Assembly: GCF_037975245.1 (NCBI RefSeq)
Contig: NC_092568.1
Coordinates: forward strand, 37,412,501-37,476,500
Direction: 5' to 3'
DNA: 64,000 bases
Origin: Apostichopus japonicus
Lineage: Eukaryota > Echinodermata > Holothuroidea > Aspidochirotida > Stichopodidae
The stretch's first letter is position 1; each line of letters begins with the position of its first letter. Shown one piece after another: positions 41,943 to 55,200 of the stretch. A model generated the notes under the pieces. That model had not been told where the DNA came from. It saw only the letters and a program-made list of their open reading frames with translations, and searched no databases. Made by a program: the position numbers and the translations under genes.

Positions 41943-44900
41943 CTTGTTAAGTCGTGTATCTGTAAGTAACAATGTATCTGCGGTGAGGCAAGCTTGAGCG
42001 TTCAATCGTCTTTTGCTCTTATCGCATTTTTTTATTAACCCTTGCGTGTACAGTATCACTTATAGTTTGAAAAAAAAAAATGTTGCGACTTTGTAAGCAT
42101 CGTTGCAAGTCAGGAATAACCACGATATGAGAAAATAGTTGCACAGTATCCCTAATTTTATCAAACCAGTGATCTGAAAGTTATCTGAGCTATTCTAACT
42201 AAAGTTATTAGTAAGTTAATGCTGGGGTATCTCAAACCAGATCCATTTAATGGTAGAACAGGCAGGTTTTTAATAGCGTCGCCCTTGGACTACTCTGTTA
42301 TTACAAAAATCTGCACCAAAATGATTCACTGGCAAACTGAAAAACTTCCCACGTTGTGAAACTACTGACTGCATTTTACAATTAATATCCTGCTTCATGC
42401 CACTTTGTTCTACTACAAAAAATGTATGTTCACTTTTGTACTAAGTTTTTTCTATTCACCTTTATGTTTGTTTGTTTTTTAAAGTAAATTAGAGTATGTC
42501 ACATTTATGTTGATGGGTTCATGGCATTGTGCAGGATTCTTTCCCAATGTGCAGATTAAAAGGGGGGAAAAAACATGAAGAAACGGTGCTTATTTAGTCT
42601 CTAAAAAGTACCTTTTATAATGAGTTAATCTTATCTTATCTTCTTATCTTATCTTGTTAGTAAAAGTTTTCCCCCCATTTTTTCCACTTTTTGTACAAGT
42701 GAGGAGTTCAAGTATTCATTGTGGTTGAATTGCAGATCATGTTAGAGTCACTGCAGTCTTTTGTTTGTGGTTTTATGACTAAATATAAACTCCAGATGTT
42801 TGTGTAAACTGTTATCAGTAAAATGGTTTTTAAAGGGGGGGGGCAGGTTTGTGGCCCTGTGGTTGTAGCTATTTCCCTGTTAGGGGTGTGAGATCATCCT
42901 CCCACCTTCCTCAATTAAAATTTGAGATGTAAAATTGTGCATTGGTGAGGCAAATTGAGGCTATGAAAGTGGTCTACCTTCATGGTTGTGCAAATAACTA
43001 CTTTGAAGTTTTTGTGAGGGGTTGGGAAGTGGGGGAGGGAGGTCGTACACCCCTCCTCACACACAAGCACCCCTAGAGTCACCAGCTTTTCATTGGGGGG
43101 GGGGTAACAGAGATAGGCGGAATCTACCCCTTCCTGGGTAAAGGAATAGTTGATTTTTTATATTTAAACAAACATTTGTGCTTTTGTGTTTGACTATTTT
43201 GTGCGTTGACAATACCTTTTAAGCACCCTAAGGAAGTTAATCATGTAAACGGTTGATAACAAGGAAATCCTTCCGCAGTGTGTTTTAGCCAGCTGCCAGC
43301 AAGGTTGCTTTATTTTGAGGAAATAATGTCACTCTTGCCATATTTTGGGGCTTAAGTATTATATATTTCTGTAGGTTTTTTTCTCAAATTTAGTAAATAT
43401 AAAGGAATTTGGAAACAAGTAGTTTTTTTCTTCTTTCTTTATTAATAAGTCGTAAGTTATTTGTTAGAACATGATAAAAATAGGCCAGTTGTTTTCTTTG
43501 TTCTTTGTAAATTTGTTTCCTACCTTTCCCAGTTAGTATTCTGTTGTCGATTTGCTGATATTACAACTTTTTCAAAGTCGAGCAAGCTTCAAAGGATGAT
43601 ATTTTTTATTCCAAGATAATTTCACTTTTTTATTTTTTATGGGTAACCGTCTCAAATGTTGGTAAAGATATGTTTCTTGTGTACAAGCTACAGGAAACTT
43701 TGTAAAAAATTTAATTCATCGATGTATTCCCACAATGCACTGTACCTGTCTCAGAGCCCAACACACTGAAATGAAAAGATTGATGGTCTAAGATTCCATG
43801 AAGGCGACTTTGTTGGATACAAGCCATGTTAAACCTTTTGAGCTTTGCTTTCGTAATGTGTTCCTTATAGCCTTGGTATGCATTCCATCCTAAATGCAAA
43901 CTAAATCGATGCTTAACTCCATCTCAAACTTGTTTGGTATTATGGTGTAGTAAATAATCACACAATTATAACAAATATATTAATTTTTTTCTATATCAAG
44001 ATATTGCCTCATTCACCAAGGTTGAGTAAGAAGAAAAAAATAGTGCGTTATCTTAACTTTGTGATTATTAACTACATGTACACAACAGTACCAAAAACAA
44101 GAGATTGTTTAGACCGTTGAGATTGAATGCAAAACAAGGCTTTAAGGAGAGCGTATGAATTATTACATAAATAAATTTAAAGAAATTATGTCAGTGATTG
44201 TAGAAGTGAAACATAAGTCCTTTAAGTTGAAACAAATATATTTACACCGTGACTGTAAAAGAACACTGAATAGTTGGTGCAACTATAGTTTCCACTGAAG
44301 AGGTTGAAACAAAATAATGGAAATTAATTTCTTGTACTTGAAATTATGATGAAAGATGAAATTTGGCATATATAAGCGTTATGTCATGCAGGCATGACAG
44401 ACTAAAAGTATCTTCGTTTCTCGTAAAATATTCGGTAACTTTTCATTTTCCTTCGTTTCAAATTTTGAGATGATAAAGTTTTCCGTATATAACTTACCTG
44501 GTTAGTATTAACCTTGCTACTAAAGATACACGTAATGTCATGTAACCATGTACGTTAAAACGATTGAGGAGTGCTTGATGGGTATCTTGTTATCTGTGTT
44601 TATGTATTGTCATGGCCGGGTAAAAGTTACAGAAAGTTTTAGAACCCAATGCAACATGGGGACTTCAAACAGAGATTCGTAATGGGAAAATTGTAATTGA
44701 CTCTTATGGTAATTTATGCTGTAACTGTTAGATGGAGATATACATAGTTATTGGAACACAATATCAGTAATTATACAAAACCCTTGGTTGTGAGGATATG
44801 GACCTAACCATCCATATATCTGACATGTGCTTATATGCTGTCAGTGTGGTTATACAGTGTATGTTGCTACCCTCAGAAAGTGAGAAAATGCAGGAAATGG

Positions 44901-46313
44901 AACATATGCTTGGATTAGCAAAGTAACAGCTTTCTTTCTAATGCTACAGTGTCTAAACTTTGTCATTTCAATTAGGAAAGATATGGTTGAGGGGCCTGGG
45001 GGGAGGGGGAATTTGGGCTAGGGAGCAAAAGGGATGCATGAATCATTGTGACTTAACCCTAAAGTACACAGAACCTGCTCTGTCTTCACAATACTCCTCA
45101 GAGCTGATGTGAATGAACAGAGGTTAAACATATCATGAACGTTTTCAATTTCACCTGAGTTCTGGAAGGATCAAATTTGGTTTTGCTTTTAAGTAAAATA
45201 TGAGCCTATCTAGATGAAACAATAGCTTCTTTTACCCATTTGGTCACAAGACAGAATACACTATGGTTAGCTGAAGGTATATTGATATTCTATGTCTCAC
45301 TGCAATTAGAAAAAAACTAGCTTGCATCTTGAGTTGAAATCACCTTGATTAATGAAAGAAAAAAATTGTCGAATGAAAAAGTTTTATTGGAAAGGAAATC
45401 GAAAAGGGTGAATGAATTATTTGCTATTTGTTGTGTTAGTTTCATCATCGAATTAAGAAGTGATCTCATTTATTTAATACACTTTGTCGACTCACAAAGT
45501 ATTTCTCAGCAGCAGGTTGCATGTAATGAGACTTAACTACCATCCAAGATTTTTCAATCATAAATTTGTAATTAAAAAGTAAACTTAGAATATTTGATAG
45601 AGATACAAGTGATGGACAACTTCCAGAGAGCTAAGAGAAACCTTTTCTCAATTCAGGAGACATAACAGGTTTCATGTTCCTTCATGGACAAGGCTGAAGG
45701 CTTGAACAAGTCACAATGTGCTTGTTATGTTTGCTTTATTTATTTATTACAATATGGATTTTCTATAGTGGAGATGGGTTTTGCAAATGCTGAATCTAAA
45801 ATATTGAACCAGTGAACTAATGATTTACAAAATGAAAGCCCTAAAGACACGACTTTTAAACTAGGATATTTCCCAACTCGGCAAAAATCTTTTCTTAGTT
45901 TCGGGAAGTTGCTCTTCAAATTGGTCTCAATCACATAAGCTTAGAGATGAAAGGTTTGTGAAATGTGTATGTGTCTCCTTTAATGATAATTATCACATAA
46001 TTAATGATTCTATTATTATTTTCTAAGAAAATTCATAACTAAGATGCTTTTTCATATAAATATGAATTGTATGCAGAAAGTAAAGCAGAAATTGTTATTT
46101 GAAACCAAATCAGTCACAAATTGCATATTGTGGAATTTTAGAATGCTGTGGCACATCAACTCAACACGAACAGTGCTCCAATAAATCTGTTGTGATTTCT
46201 GATTGGCACCCTCTATTTATGTAGAAGCCTTTCAAGAATTTGACCATTGGTGTAAGACTATTTCGGTGTAACAAGTGTGTAAGATTCATAAGAAAGTGCC
46301 TTTTAGCCTGTGT
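41943..46313. other. 3' untranslated region and intergenic sequence
   Basis: It begins with the probable 3' UTR of the 560-aa gene; an ATTAAA near 42555 is a possible poly(A) signal. A short (TTATC)n run is at about 42628-42655. Otherwise AT-rich with G-runs near 42835, 43030 and 43096. No gene recognised. Confidence 0.4.
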
Positions 46314-47374
46314 GGTTACTTGCCTTTGGCAGGCAAGTAACCTATTCATTTATGTTGTATGTGACGCCCTAGATTGTAAACATGATATCTCAAGATAGGT
46401 AACCCCTGCAGTTCTAATATGTGGCATGTGGCTTCCCCATAATCAGTACAAGAATCGTATTGTTTTGGGTGGAGGTGAAAATCTCAAAGAAGCTCTATCT
46501 CTAGAATCTGAACATCAAAGGAGCTCATATATGCATGGTAGGATAGCATTATGTAGTTTTCGTACAACAATTTGGTGTAGGTCAGAGTTCACTTAAGCTC
46601 ACCAGGGGGGGCAAACCTTGAAATCCTTGTAAACATGATATCTGCAATATGAAACCTGCAGTTCTCATATGTGGCTTCCCTATAATTAGTACAAGAATGC
46701 TATTTTTTAGGGGTGGAGGTCAAAGGTCATTCCGGGTCAACATGTAGCAAAATGTGATAATCTCAAACATGCTGTACCTCCAGAACCTGAACAACAAAGG
46801 AGCTTAAATATACATGGTTGGAGAGCCTTATGTGGTTTAAGTTTTACACAATATGGTGCAGGTCAGAGTTCATTTAAGGCCACCAGGGGCCAAAACTTGA
46901 ATTCCTTGTAAACATGGTATGTCCAGGTAGGAAACGATAGGTTCTCATATTTGGTATGTGGCTCCCCTATGGGAACAAGAACCTTACTGATTTTGGTGGA
47001 GGTCAAAGGTCCTCTTGGGTCAACATAGGTCCAAATGTCAAAATATCAAAAGTACTTTATCTTGAGAACTTTACCTTCAAACAAGATGATATATGCATGG
47101 TTGATTACCCAAATGATAAGTAAAATTGCTTGGTATAGGTGAAAGCTTATTTAAGGTTTGCAGAAATCAGACCCTATGAAATTTCAGAAGGTCAGGTCTC
47201 AATGAAGATGTGAAACTTATGCTAATTTTACTTCCCTATATGTAGTAGAACCTCCTTGCTGTTTAGGTGGAGGTCAGAGGTTGGCATAGGTATATACAGT
47301 ATGAACTTCAGCCAGGGTTAGCTTGCAAACTAATCTTGTGCTACCCTATGTAATGTATTTACAGGCAAGTAACC
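46314..47374. mobile_element. Inverted-repeat element built of about four 250-285 bp tandem units
   Basis: The left end GGTTACTTGCCT and the right end AGGCAAGTAACC (47363-47374) are 12-bp inverted repeats. The left end also forms a hairpin, GGTTACTTGCC and GGCAAGTAACC with a 7-base loop (46314-46342). The interior repeats a block marked by CTTGTAAACATGRTATST at about 46374, 46627 and 46907, with a weaker unit near 47190, each with AGTACAAGAATNNTAT and GGTGGAGGTCAAAGGT. No coding frame and no clear target duplication. Confidence 0.6.
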
Positions 47375-49225
47375 ACTGGGAGGGGTATCTCTCTGGTTTA
47401 ATAGCCCTGCAGTATGAGAGCTGGCCACCAGTGAAAGAATGGGACATGCACTAAGTTGTTTGTAATTTTAGGTTTGGTTGGCAATTGCAACCAATCACAG
47501 TGATGATCAAATAGTGAAATAACACTCTCAATAGTCCATAAAACGGTGTGTGGTCGTAGAGGCAGACAACCTTGTAGGAGGATCTGGGTGTCCTTCGTCA
47601 ACAACAAACTAAATTAAAATATTTGACAAATGGTGTATTCTGAGGCATATTTATGATGAAAATTAGGTTCATAATTAAGTTTACATGCAAGCTAGTGCTA
47701 ATGACTACTTTTATGTTTTGTGTTGGGTTGACAAGAGGGGCGGGCAACATTTGTACAAGCCCACTTCTGTTGATCCATACCTGCTAAATAGTGGATGGTG
47801 ATGCTATATAGTGGAATTAATATACAAATCTTTGTTCAAATCCTTGTTTTCCAAATTGTGTAACTGACAGGTAAATCAATAGTCAAACAAAGACAACTTC
47901 AGTACGATTTTTAAAATGCAAAATTAGGGCTGTCTTTGTGCATCAGCTATGAAAGTGTTGTTGGCTCCGGCTTAGTGGGACAAGTTAGTAAACAGCTGTA
48001 ACAATACTTAATGCAACAGACTATATACATCGTACTGATGTGTTTACATGTAAAGAAATATACTATTTAATAAAAGTCCCCAGGTTAGAGTCTGGGAACA
48101 AAAACAAACAACTTGATCCACCCTCAATACCATCTCCCCCCCCCCTCCTGGTACATCAAACTCTGTAACTGAGGAGAAGAAAATAAGGCTGAAACTAAGT
48201 GTACCAGCTGTTTCAAAGTAGGAATGCAACAACTCAGCCAATATCTTTATCTTTCTTGGCTTCAATAAAACAATTTAAGAAACATTTGTCGTATTCAAAA
48301 AGGATTTGCAAGACTAATATGTCGTCTAAATGCTTATAGTTCACTGTCATAGGTATGGATCACCAAAGAAAAAATTCCAAGCAGAAATAAGTGTTGATAT
48401 GTAATAATCAAATACATATGACATGTAGGCCGTATTTCTATATATCTGTTCCACTACCAACTATTTAAGTTTTTAGCTTTTAAATTGGAGTATTATTATA
48501 TTTAGGGAGCCAAGATGACTGTGAGCAAGAAACTGTAAATGATAATCAACTTTGTTTAAAAACTCTTTAAATCATCACTCTCTCATAAGAGAACACAGAT
48601 GGTTTGTAGTTCATTGTAAATATATTGTACAAGACTGAAGAGATTATTGGATTCTATGTGATGTTTATTGTTTCATCAGAGGAGACAAAGACCACGTGCT
48701 TTGTTTTAGGAACACCCCCTCTTCTTAATGGGTGGCTGGAAAACACAATAGAACAAATCTTGGAGAAGACGAGAAAGTTTTACATTTATTTTGCAAATGA
48801 TGATGGATGACGCTTGATGTATTCAGAATAATCTTTTTTTTCTTTATCGTAAATAATTTCGGTAGCTTTGACGGGGAAAAGTAATGATTACTAACAAACA
48901 TTGACTTCCCTTGGGTCATTCCGGAGTCAAAGCTATGAATTTAAAAAACGGTAAAACATAAAAAGAGCAAGATATGGAGTTTAAAGGGAGATGTTATAAA
49001 AACTCATTCATGATTCAATTTTTTTTTTTTTCTTCAAATTTCTAAGTAGAAAAGTTTCAAGAAATTAATCAGTGATATTAATGTTATAGAGTTCATATAT
49101 TCAAGTGGTCAGATCACAAGTTGTGTATATAGATCTGACACCTCCTCATGTTTGTACCTGTTTTACTTTACGATCTGTTCTTGTTAAGTTATTGCACATC
49201 TTGCCCTGTAGAGAAACTGTGGAAT
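47375..49225. other. Intergenic, 3' flank of THADA
   Basis: No gene recognised. It contains the probable THADA 3' UTR on the minus strand. A minus-strand AATAAA is at 48790-48785, about 440 bases past the stop. Confidence 0.4.
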
Positions 49226-52200
49226 TTAATATACTTTTGTTACAATTTTTCCTTCTATTCGTTTCAGTGATTCCTTGATTTTTCTTGCTTCTTCTGTGTT
49301 GGGCTGTAATTTTGGGAATTCGCATAAGCTTGCCAAGGATTGAATGCATTTTAAAAACCTGTTGAAATGTAGACAGCTGACTTCAAATTGGTCTACATTT
49401 AGAAGAGCGTTCTCCATCGTGAAGGGCGGTTGATCTTGTAAGCTAGCTTCAACTTTGGAACAAACGTCCTGGAATAATTGAACAGCTATCTGTTTCACAT
49501 CTGTAATGTTGCTAGCAATGTTAATTCTTAGACGTATAAGATGGGAAGTTGATTCTGTAGATTCAGTCTGTCGGGCTGAGTGTGCACCTGACTCATCACC
49601 TGACTGATCATATGACTTGCACGCTGCTGCAATGGACTCCAAACCCACCAATGCAGCTCTGGCTATGAGGATGTCATCTGATCCAGATGAGGTCTCTCCT
49701 CTTTCAAAGAATTTAGTTGATTCCATCTGATGAGGAGTAGAAGATCAAATGTGAGAATGATTATATTACTCTCCCAAATAACATCAGTATTGGCCACAAA
49801 TATCTAGTCTAAACAGCTCACTCAAACTTATACATATACTTTACATCTCCTGCCAACCCCCGCCTCTCGCAGAATAGATTCCCTCCTGGAGCCATGGTAT
49901 CGTCAGTGACATTACAACCCACCTGCGTGTCTGGGATATGATTTGAAGTATCAAACCATCCTAGAAAATAGAGTATATTCCTAGTATGCTGAAATTTTGA
50001 GTCCAACAGTGATGACCTTTCATGGCTGTAGCCAAATTTCCAAGGTTTCAACTTCCTAATTTTACAAATGTGAGATTACTGTAACATTAAAAGTCCCAAA
50101 ACTGTCTGAAACCTGGCAAAAGTTAAGCTTCATGATTCATTACTCCATAGCAATCCTCCTTTCCAGCAACCCTATTGATCCACTTATAAGTTGTTTATTT
50201 TGACAGAATAAAGAATACCACAAAATCAAAGCAACTTCTGAACCCTGGTATGTCAGTCAACATTGTTAGGTGACATCTTTTACATCCTCTACCACTAAGT
50301 GGTTGGATGTTTGTTGTTGCAGTTGACATTGTGGTAAAGAGTGCATTCAATCCAAGACTACTGAGAGAGAACACTGGCTTGCTACTGGGTCATTAGTGGG
50401 GGAGGGGGGAGGGAGGTGTAAACATTACAAAGGGACATTCGGGTTCACATACATACATGAATGACTGTCAATTTGCCACGAATATAAGAAGGGTGAAGAT
50501 TTTTTTTACAGTGATAAAAGATTTAAAAAAATAAAATTGTTGTTGAAATTTCTCACTTTGTTTTCATCATCGCCTGGTGATTTAGATAGAACATCTCCAC
50601 AGGCCCAACGACAAAGTTGAGCTAGACAGGCTTGGGTATCTACTTCTAGGAAGACAGCAATAAAGAGACGAACTGCTAGTTCTATGACAAGGTAGCAATG
50701 CATCATGGGATTGTATTCATCTTGCCCTGAAAAAAAAAGGGAAAGACATTTAAAGACCTGTCACTTTCAAATTTTATAGACTGCTTCTGATCAATTTTCA
50801 ACAAGGTTTGAAAAAGTAGATATGATCAAAACGTAGTACAAAAGCAATCAAAACCAATCAAAAGGTACATTGAAAATTTGTGCCTTTTTACTGATTAACA
50901 ATGCTGCCCTATTTGTCCTTGATCAATGGAATGAAGTTTCTTAACATACTAAAGTTTGTAACCCAATCCAATATTATAAAATGTGACATTTGTTTTTACC
51001 TTCGGTGACAAGTCCTGTGTGCCTTGCAATCTTCTGCAGACCCCTGACTGCTACCTGTTGGACCAGCAACTCATCTCGGAGTAAGAGATGAAGCAGTAGA
51101 TTCCACAAACGGATATTAAAATCGACTGAGAAAATTAAAAATGACATCTGAATTTAGTCAGTGGAAATTGAGTGATGCACATTGCTTAAGCCAAACAAAC
51201 AATTGGTTAAGGAACCCCTTTCCACAAAGCAAAAACTTAAGTCCATGGGAGATGAATTTGTGCTTCAGAAAATAACATTCACTGTCTGTAAACCTTGAAA
51301 CTCTTTGAAGACCCACTACCTGGAAACACCTCAATATGTGTTTGTCAATCCCACAGTCTCATAACCAAGGGCGGCGGAAGCACTTTTAATCTGGGGGGGC
51401 ACCAACGTCGAAGGGCACTTTGCAGAAATTCGATTGGACTGATGCAGCCTGATATTTAGTACCCTTCATAACTCTTATTGTATTATCTTATTTGCGTATA
51501 CACATCACTCCATCAATGCCACCCCCCCCCCCTCAAGGAAACAATGCATACTAGCACTGCAGTATCTAATGTGCAAATTGGGAAAGAAGGAAAAAGACAA
51601 AATGAGGTGAAATGATTATAAAGTCCAAGTCCCTGCACACGCGATCGATACATGCATGAAAGCAAATGAAATATGTGAAAATACTGAAAGAAAAGTAATT
51701 TTCTATGTGTTTTTCAATGGTTAAACCGATATTATTATGATGATTATTATTGTAACGACTTTGCCAATAATTCTAACCAATTTGGAAGGGTTATAACACG
51801 GCAAATGATTGTATGTTATTGGCATGCGATGTAATAACCAACGCATGCCTATATGATATGCACATTAAGATGTTGAACGCGGGCGTAGCGCGCGAAAAAT
51901 TTTGGTTATTATTTTCGGGCAAGTCGTTACAGCCCCCCCAAATCAAATTGGGCTCCTACGCCTGTGGTAGTAAACATTTAAAACTTCCCGAAATATTTGA
52001 TTCGACGTGGGTTTCGCTTTGTAAACTCTTTTTTTATTTAGAAATTTGTATGTAGAAAAAGGGCACATTTTTAATCTGAGGAAAAGTGGGGGGGCACGTG
52101 CCCCCTGTGCCCCCCCGGTTCCGCCGCCCTTGCTCATAACTTGAGTTGACTCAAACCTATTTTTTTTTTCCTTCAAATATTACTACCACACGTGCACCAT

Positions 52201-55200
52201 ACCTGGAATCTTGTCTTTACTTTTACATGTAGCAAGCATGACATCACTGAGGGCAGCAGATACAGATATGCTAAGCTCTGTAGATGATTCTTCTGTGTAT
52301 GAACTTTCCACAAACTCGGTCCATTCAGCAAGCATATCCCAGGTTCCCTGTAAGTGTAACATATAATGATTAATAGCAGGTGGTTCATTCGTATCTATAT
52401 ATCAAATCTATGAAATTACTGAATCTCTCAATGATCTGTATGGAGCACAAGCATCAAGAGCAAGTTCTGGACCAAGGGACAATTACGCCAAAGGGCACCC
52501 ATTTTGCACTTCTTTTTTCCTTAAGTTTATTATGAAAGTGAGAATGCATTATTCTTGATCTGACATCCTGGGCCCAGCCATATTTTCTTTGGCCCTCTAC
52601 TTGACCCAAGGTAGCATCCCCTCCCCACCTCCCCCCCCCCCCAAAATGTTCATTAATGTTGATCAGATGTAGTCATATGAGAAAGGCTCAATCAACAAAG
52701 TGAATATGCAGAAAGGAAAAGGTAATAATAACTTCAAAAAACCTCATCCTGTTATTGCCATGTATTACATCAACTCCTATTATGTTTAAGGTGACTCTGA
52801 AACAAACATGCCAGGCAAATACCATCTACCTCGAAAAAAAATATTAATACTTCACATTCATTCATTGTCTTTACATGTGTGCATGAGCTACTGCTGAATT
52901 TTGTCCATTTTGGGTGTGTCAGTATTAATCCAATCTTAACAACAGGGAATCAGTATTGAGGAGGAATGCTATTTCTGTTTGCAAACTTCTGTTTAAAACA
53001 CAATAGCTGAGTATGGCAAATATCTCTTGATGCAAAAAAAATAAGAGATAAAGGAAATCAAGAGAAGTGTGACAGGCAAACCAAAATAATTTGGAGTTTG
53101 AGGATAAAAAAAAATAGACGGACAGAATTGGCCAAATATGGTTCTGATAGGTATTGTGTTGACACTAGCTTAATATATGACATCCTGTCAACATTGTATT
53201 GTTCCAAAGTAATGTAGATCTGAAGAGATAAAGACTTAAACAATACCTCTGCTCCTGATTCCAACAGAAGATTTCCTGTTATGGAGATGATTGGACTGCA
53301 GATATCATCACTGTAAAAATAAACTTCAAAAAATCAGTTTCCAAACCATCCCAGTAACAGAAAGTAGATATACCCTTTCTAAGAGTTCAGTTTCAGCATT
53401 CATTGACAGCTGTCTCTGCTGTTTACAAATTGACTTAACACAACAATCTAGACTATGGTACATAAACGACAAGGCAAAATGGAGTACATAAGAATGTCTC
53501 TAAACAGTTTAGTTTAAAAATGGATAGCCAGACCAGATGCTGGAAATTATACCTTCCCAGGTTAACTGAGGGATGATGCAGACATGACCCCCCCCCCCCT
53601 TGAACTGTTTGAAGGCAAAATAAATGTCCTCCTTTTTCTACAGAAAAAGTGTTAAAAGAAACAGGAATTCTTCAATCCAATGCCCACATACAATGCTGCT
53701 AAATCCAGTGTAGATTGCTTTACAACTAAAAGAATTAAAATCTATCAAAACTTTTCATACATCAGATCTACAAACATACAGTTACAAGTGTGCCACCAGC
53801 GTACTGAATGAGAGGAATATGGTGTATATATTATTTCTGTAATTTTTATAAAAAAAAGCTGACTAACCGAAGATTTCTTACAGTGGTTCAAGGCAGTTGA
53901 TACAATATTACTTAAAATCACACGTAAATACTGATATTCACTTCTATTAAAGTTTTCAAAACATTAGAGGATTAGTTGCAATGTACTGTGTGTAGATGCA
54001 ACCATTATGACCCATCTCAACTTAGTCCTTTTTGTAAAAATGACTTTTGTTTGAAAAATAGTGACAATGTTAATTTTTACCTGATAAAATGGCAATTTGC
54101 CAACTCTAGCATATTCTTGAAAAATGCTAGCCTTGACATGTTACAGTTAGTTGATAGGTGTCGAGTCACTTCTTGAATTGGAAAGTGGTCAGCCAAAACT
54201 TGGAGGGCCTGTGGGTGTTGATTGAGTAAAAATAGTTGTTTCAGAAACAAAAATTATATTAAAGGAGTTCTAACATGACTTAAATAAAAAACATGCCTCA
54301 CTTTATTGCACAGAATGAAATACAATGTTCACTATCACCTCCAGTTCTGTAACTTAATAAGAAACCCTTCTTTTAAAATTTGTGATTTTTCAAACAGTAT
54401 AAATTTTCAACCATACTGAAAAGTACAATTTGGATATGCACAATGCCCCCCCCCCCTTTTTTTTTTTAGCATTTGAATTTGGCATGTTTTATTTTACCCA
54501 AAGTGACCTTGAAGCAAAACAGGTGTACTGAGCAAAGGTATTATTAGATTACCATTAAAAGTGGTCCCTTCCACTCCAAAGTTTGATCCTTCATAACACA
54601 AATACATCACATTCATAGATATTGTGTAAACTACACAAGCCGTAAACAAAGTGTTAGTTCTACTCAAATCAGGTTATAAACATACCTAGTACAAAATAAA
54701 CAGAAAGAATTATCTTTTCAGGAGTACAAATGAGTACCTGCAAAATAACACTCAAGTCCAACTTGAGAATCAAAGACTGTCTTGGTACTCATATACTGAA
54801 TGTACATGACAAATGTCTTACCTTTCCCAGACATGCTACATTATGTTCACTTCCAGTTACCATAGCAACCAGCTTTACAAGGATTTCTTCTCTTGTAGAA
54901 GAATCACCGGTTTCTTGAGCCTTGCAGAGACCAGTGGCAGGTTTACGTTCTCCTCTATCCTCTGAGGTCAAAGGTTGAAGACTGGTGCCTTCATCCAGAA
55001 TGAAATTTAATCCAATCAATCTGACCTCATACAGAGGTGAACAAAGTAGTTTCATCAGAAGACAACTGCGGGATACTTTCAGACCATCAAATTGGGGGTC
55101 TACTTTGATTTGAATTGTATTTATGGAATCACATATGTTTGTGACATGTTCTTCAGGAAGTTGAATAAACCTGGTCAGAAATGTTGCTACTTCTTTAGCT

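Noticed and set aside
51813-52055. 80-codon frame similar to a minus-strand frame at 35670-35972
   Set aside because: The similarity comes from a shared non-coding transposon block in both elements. No transposase motif is visible.
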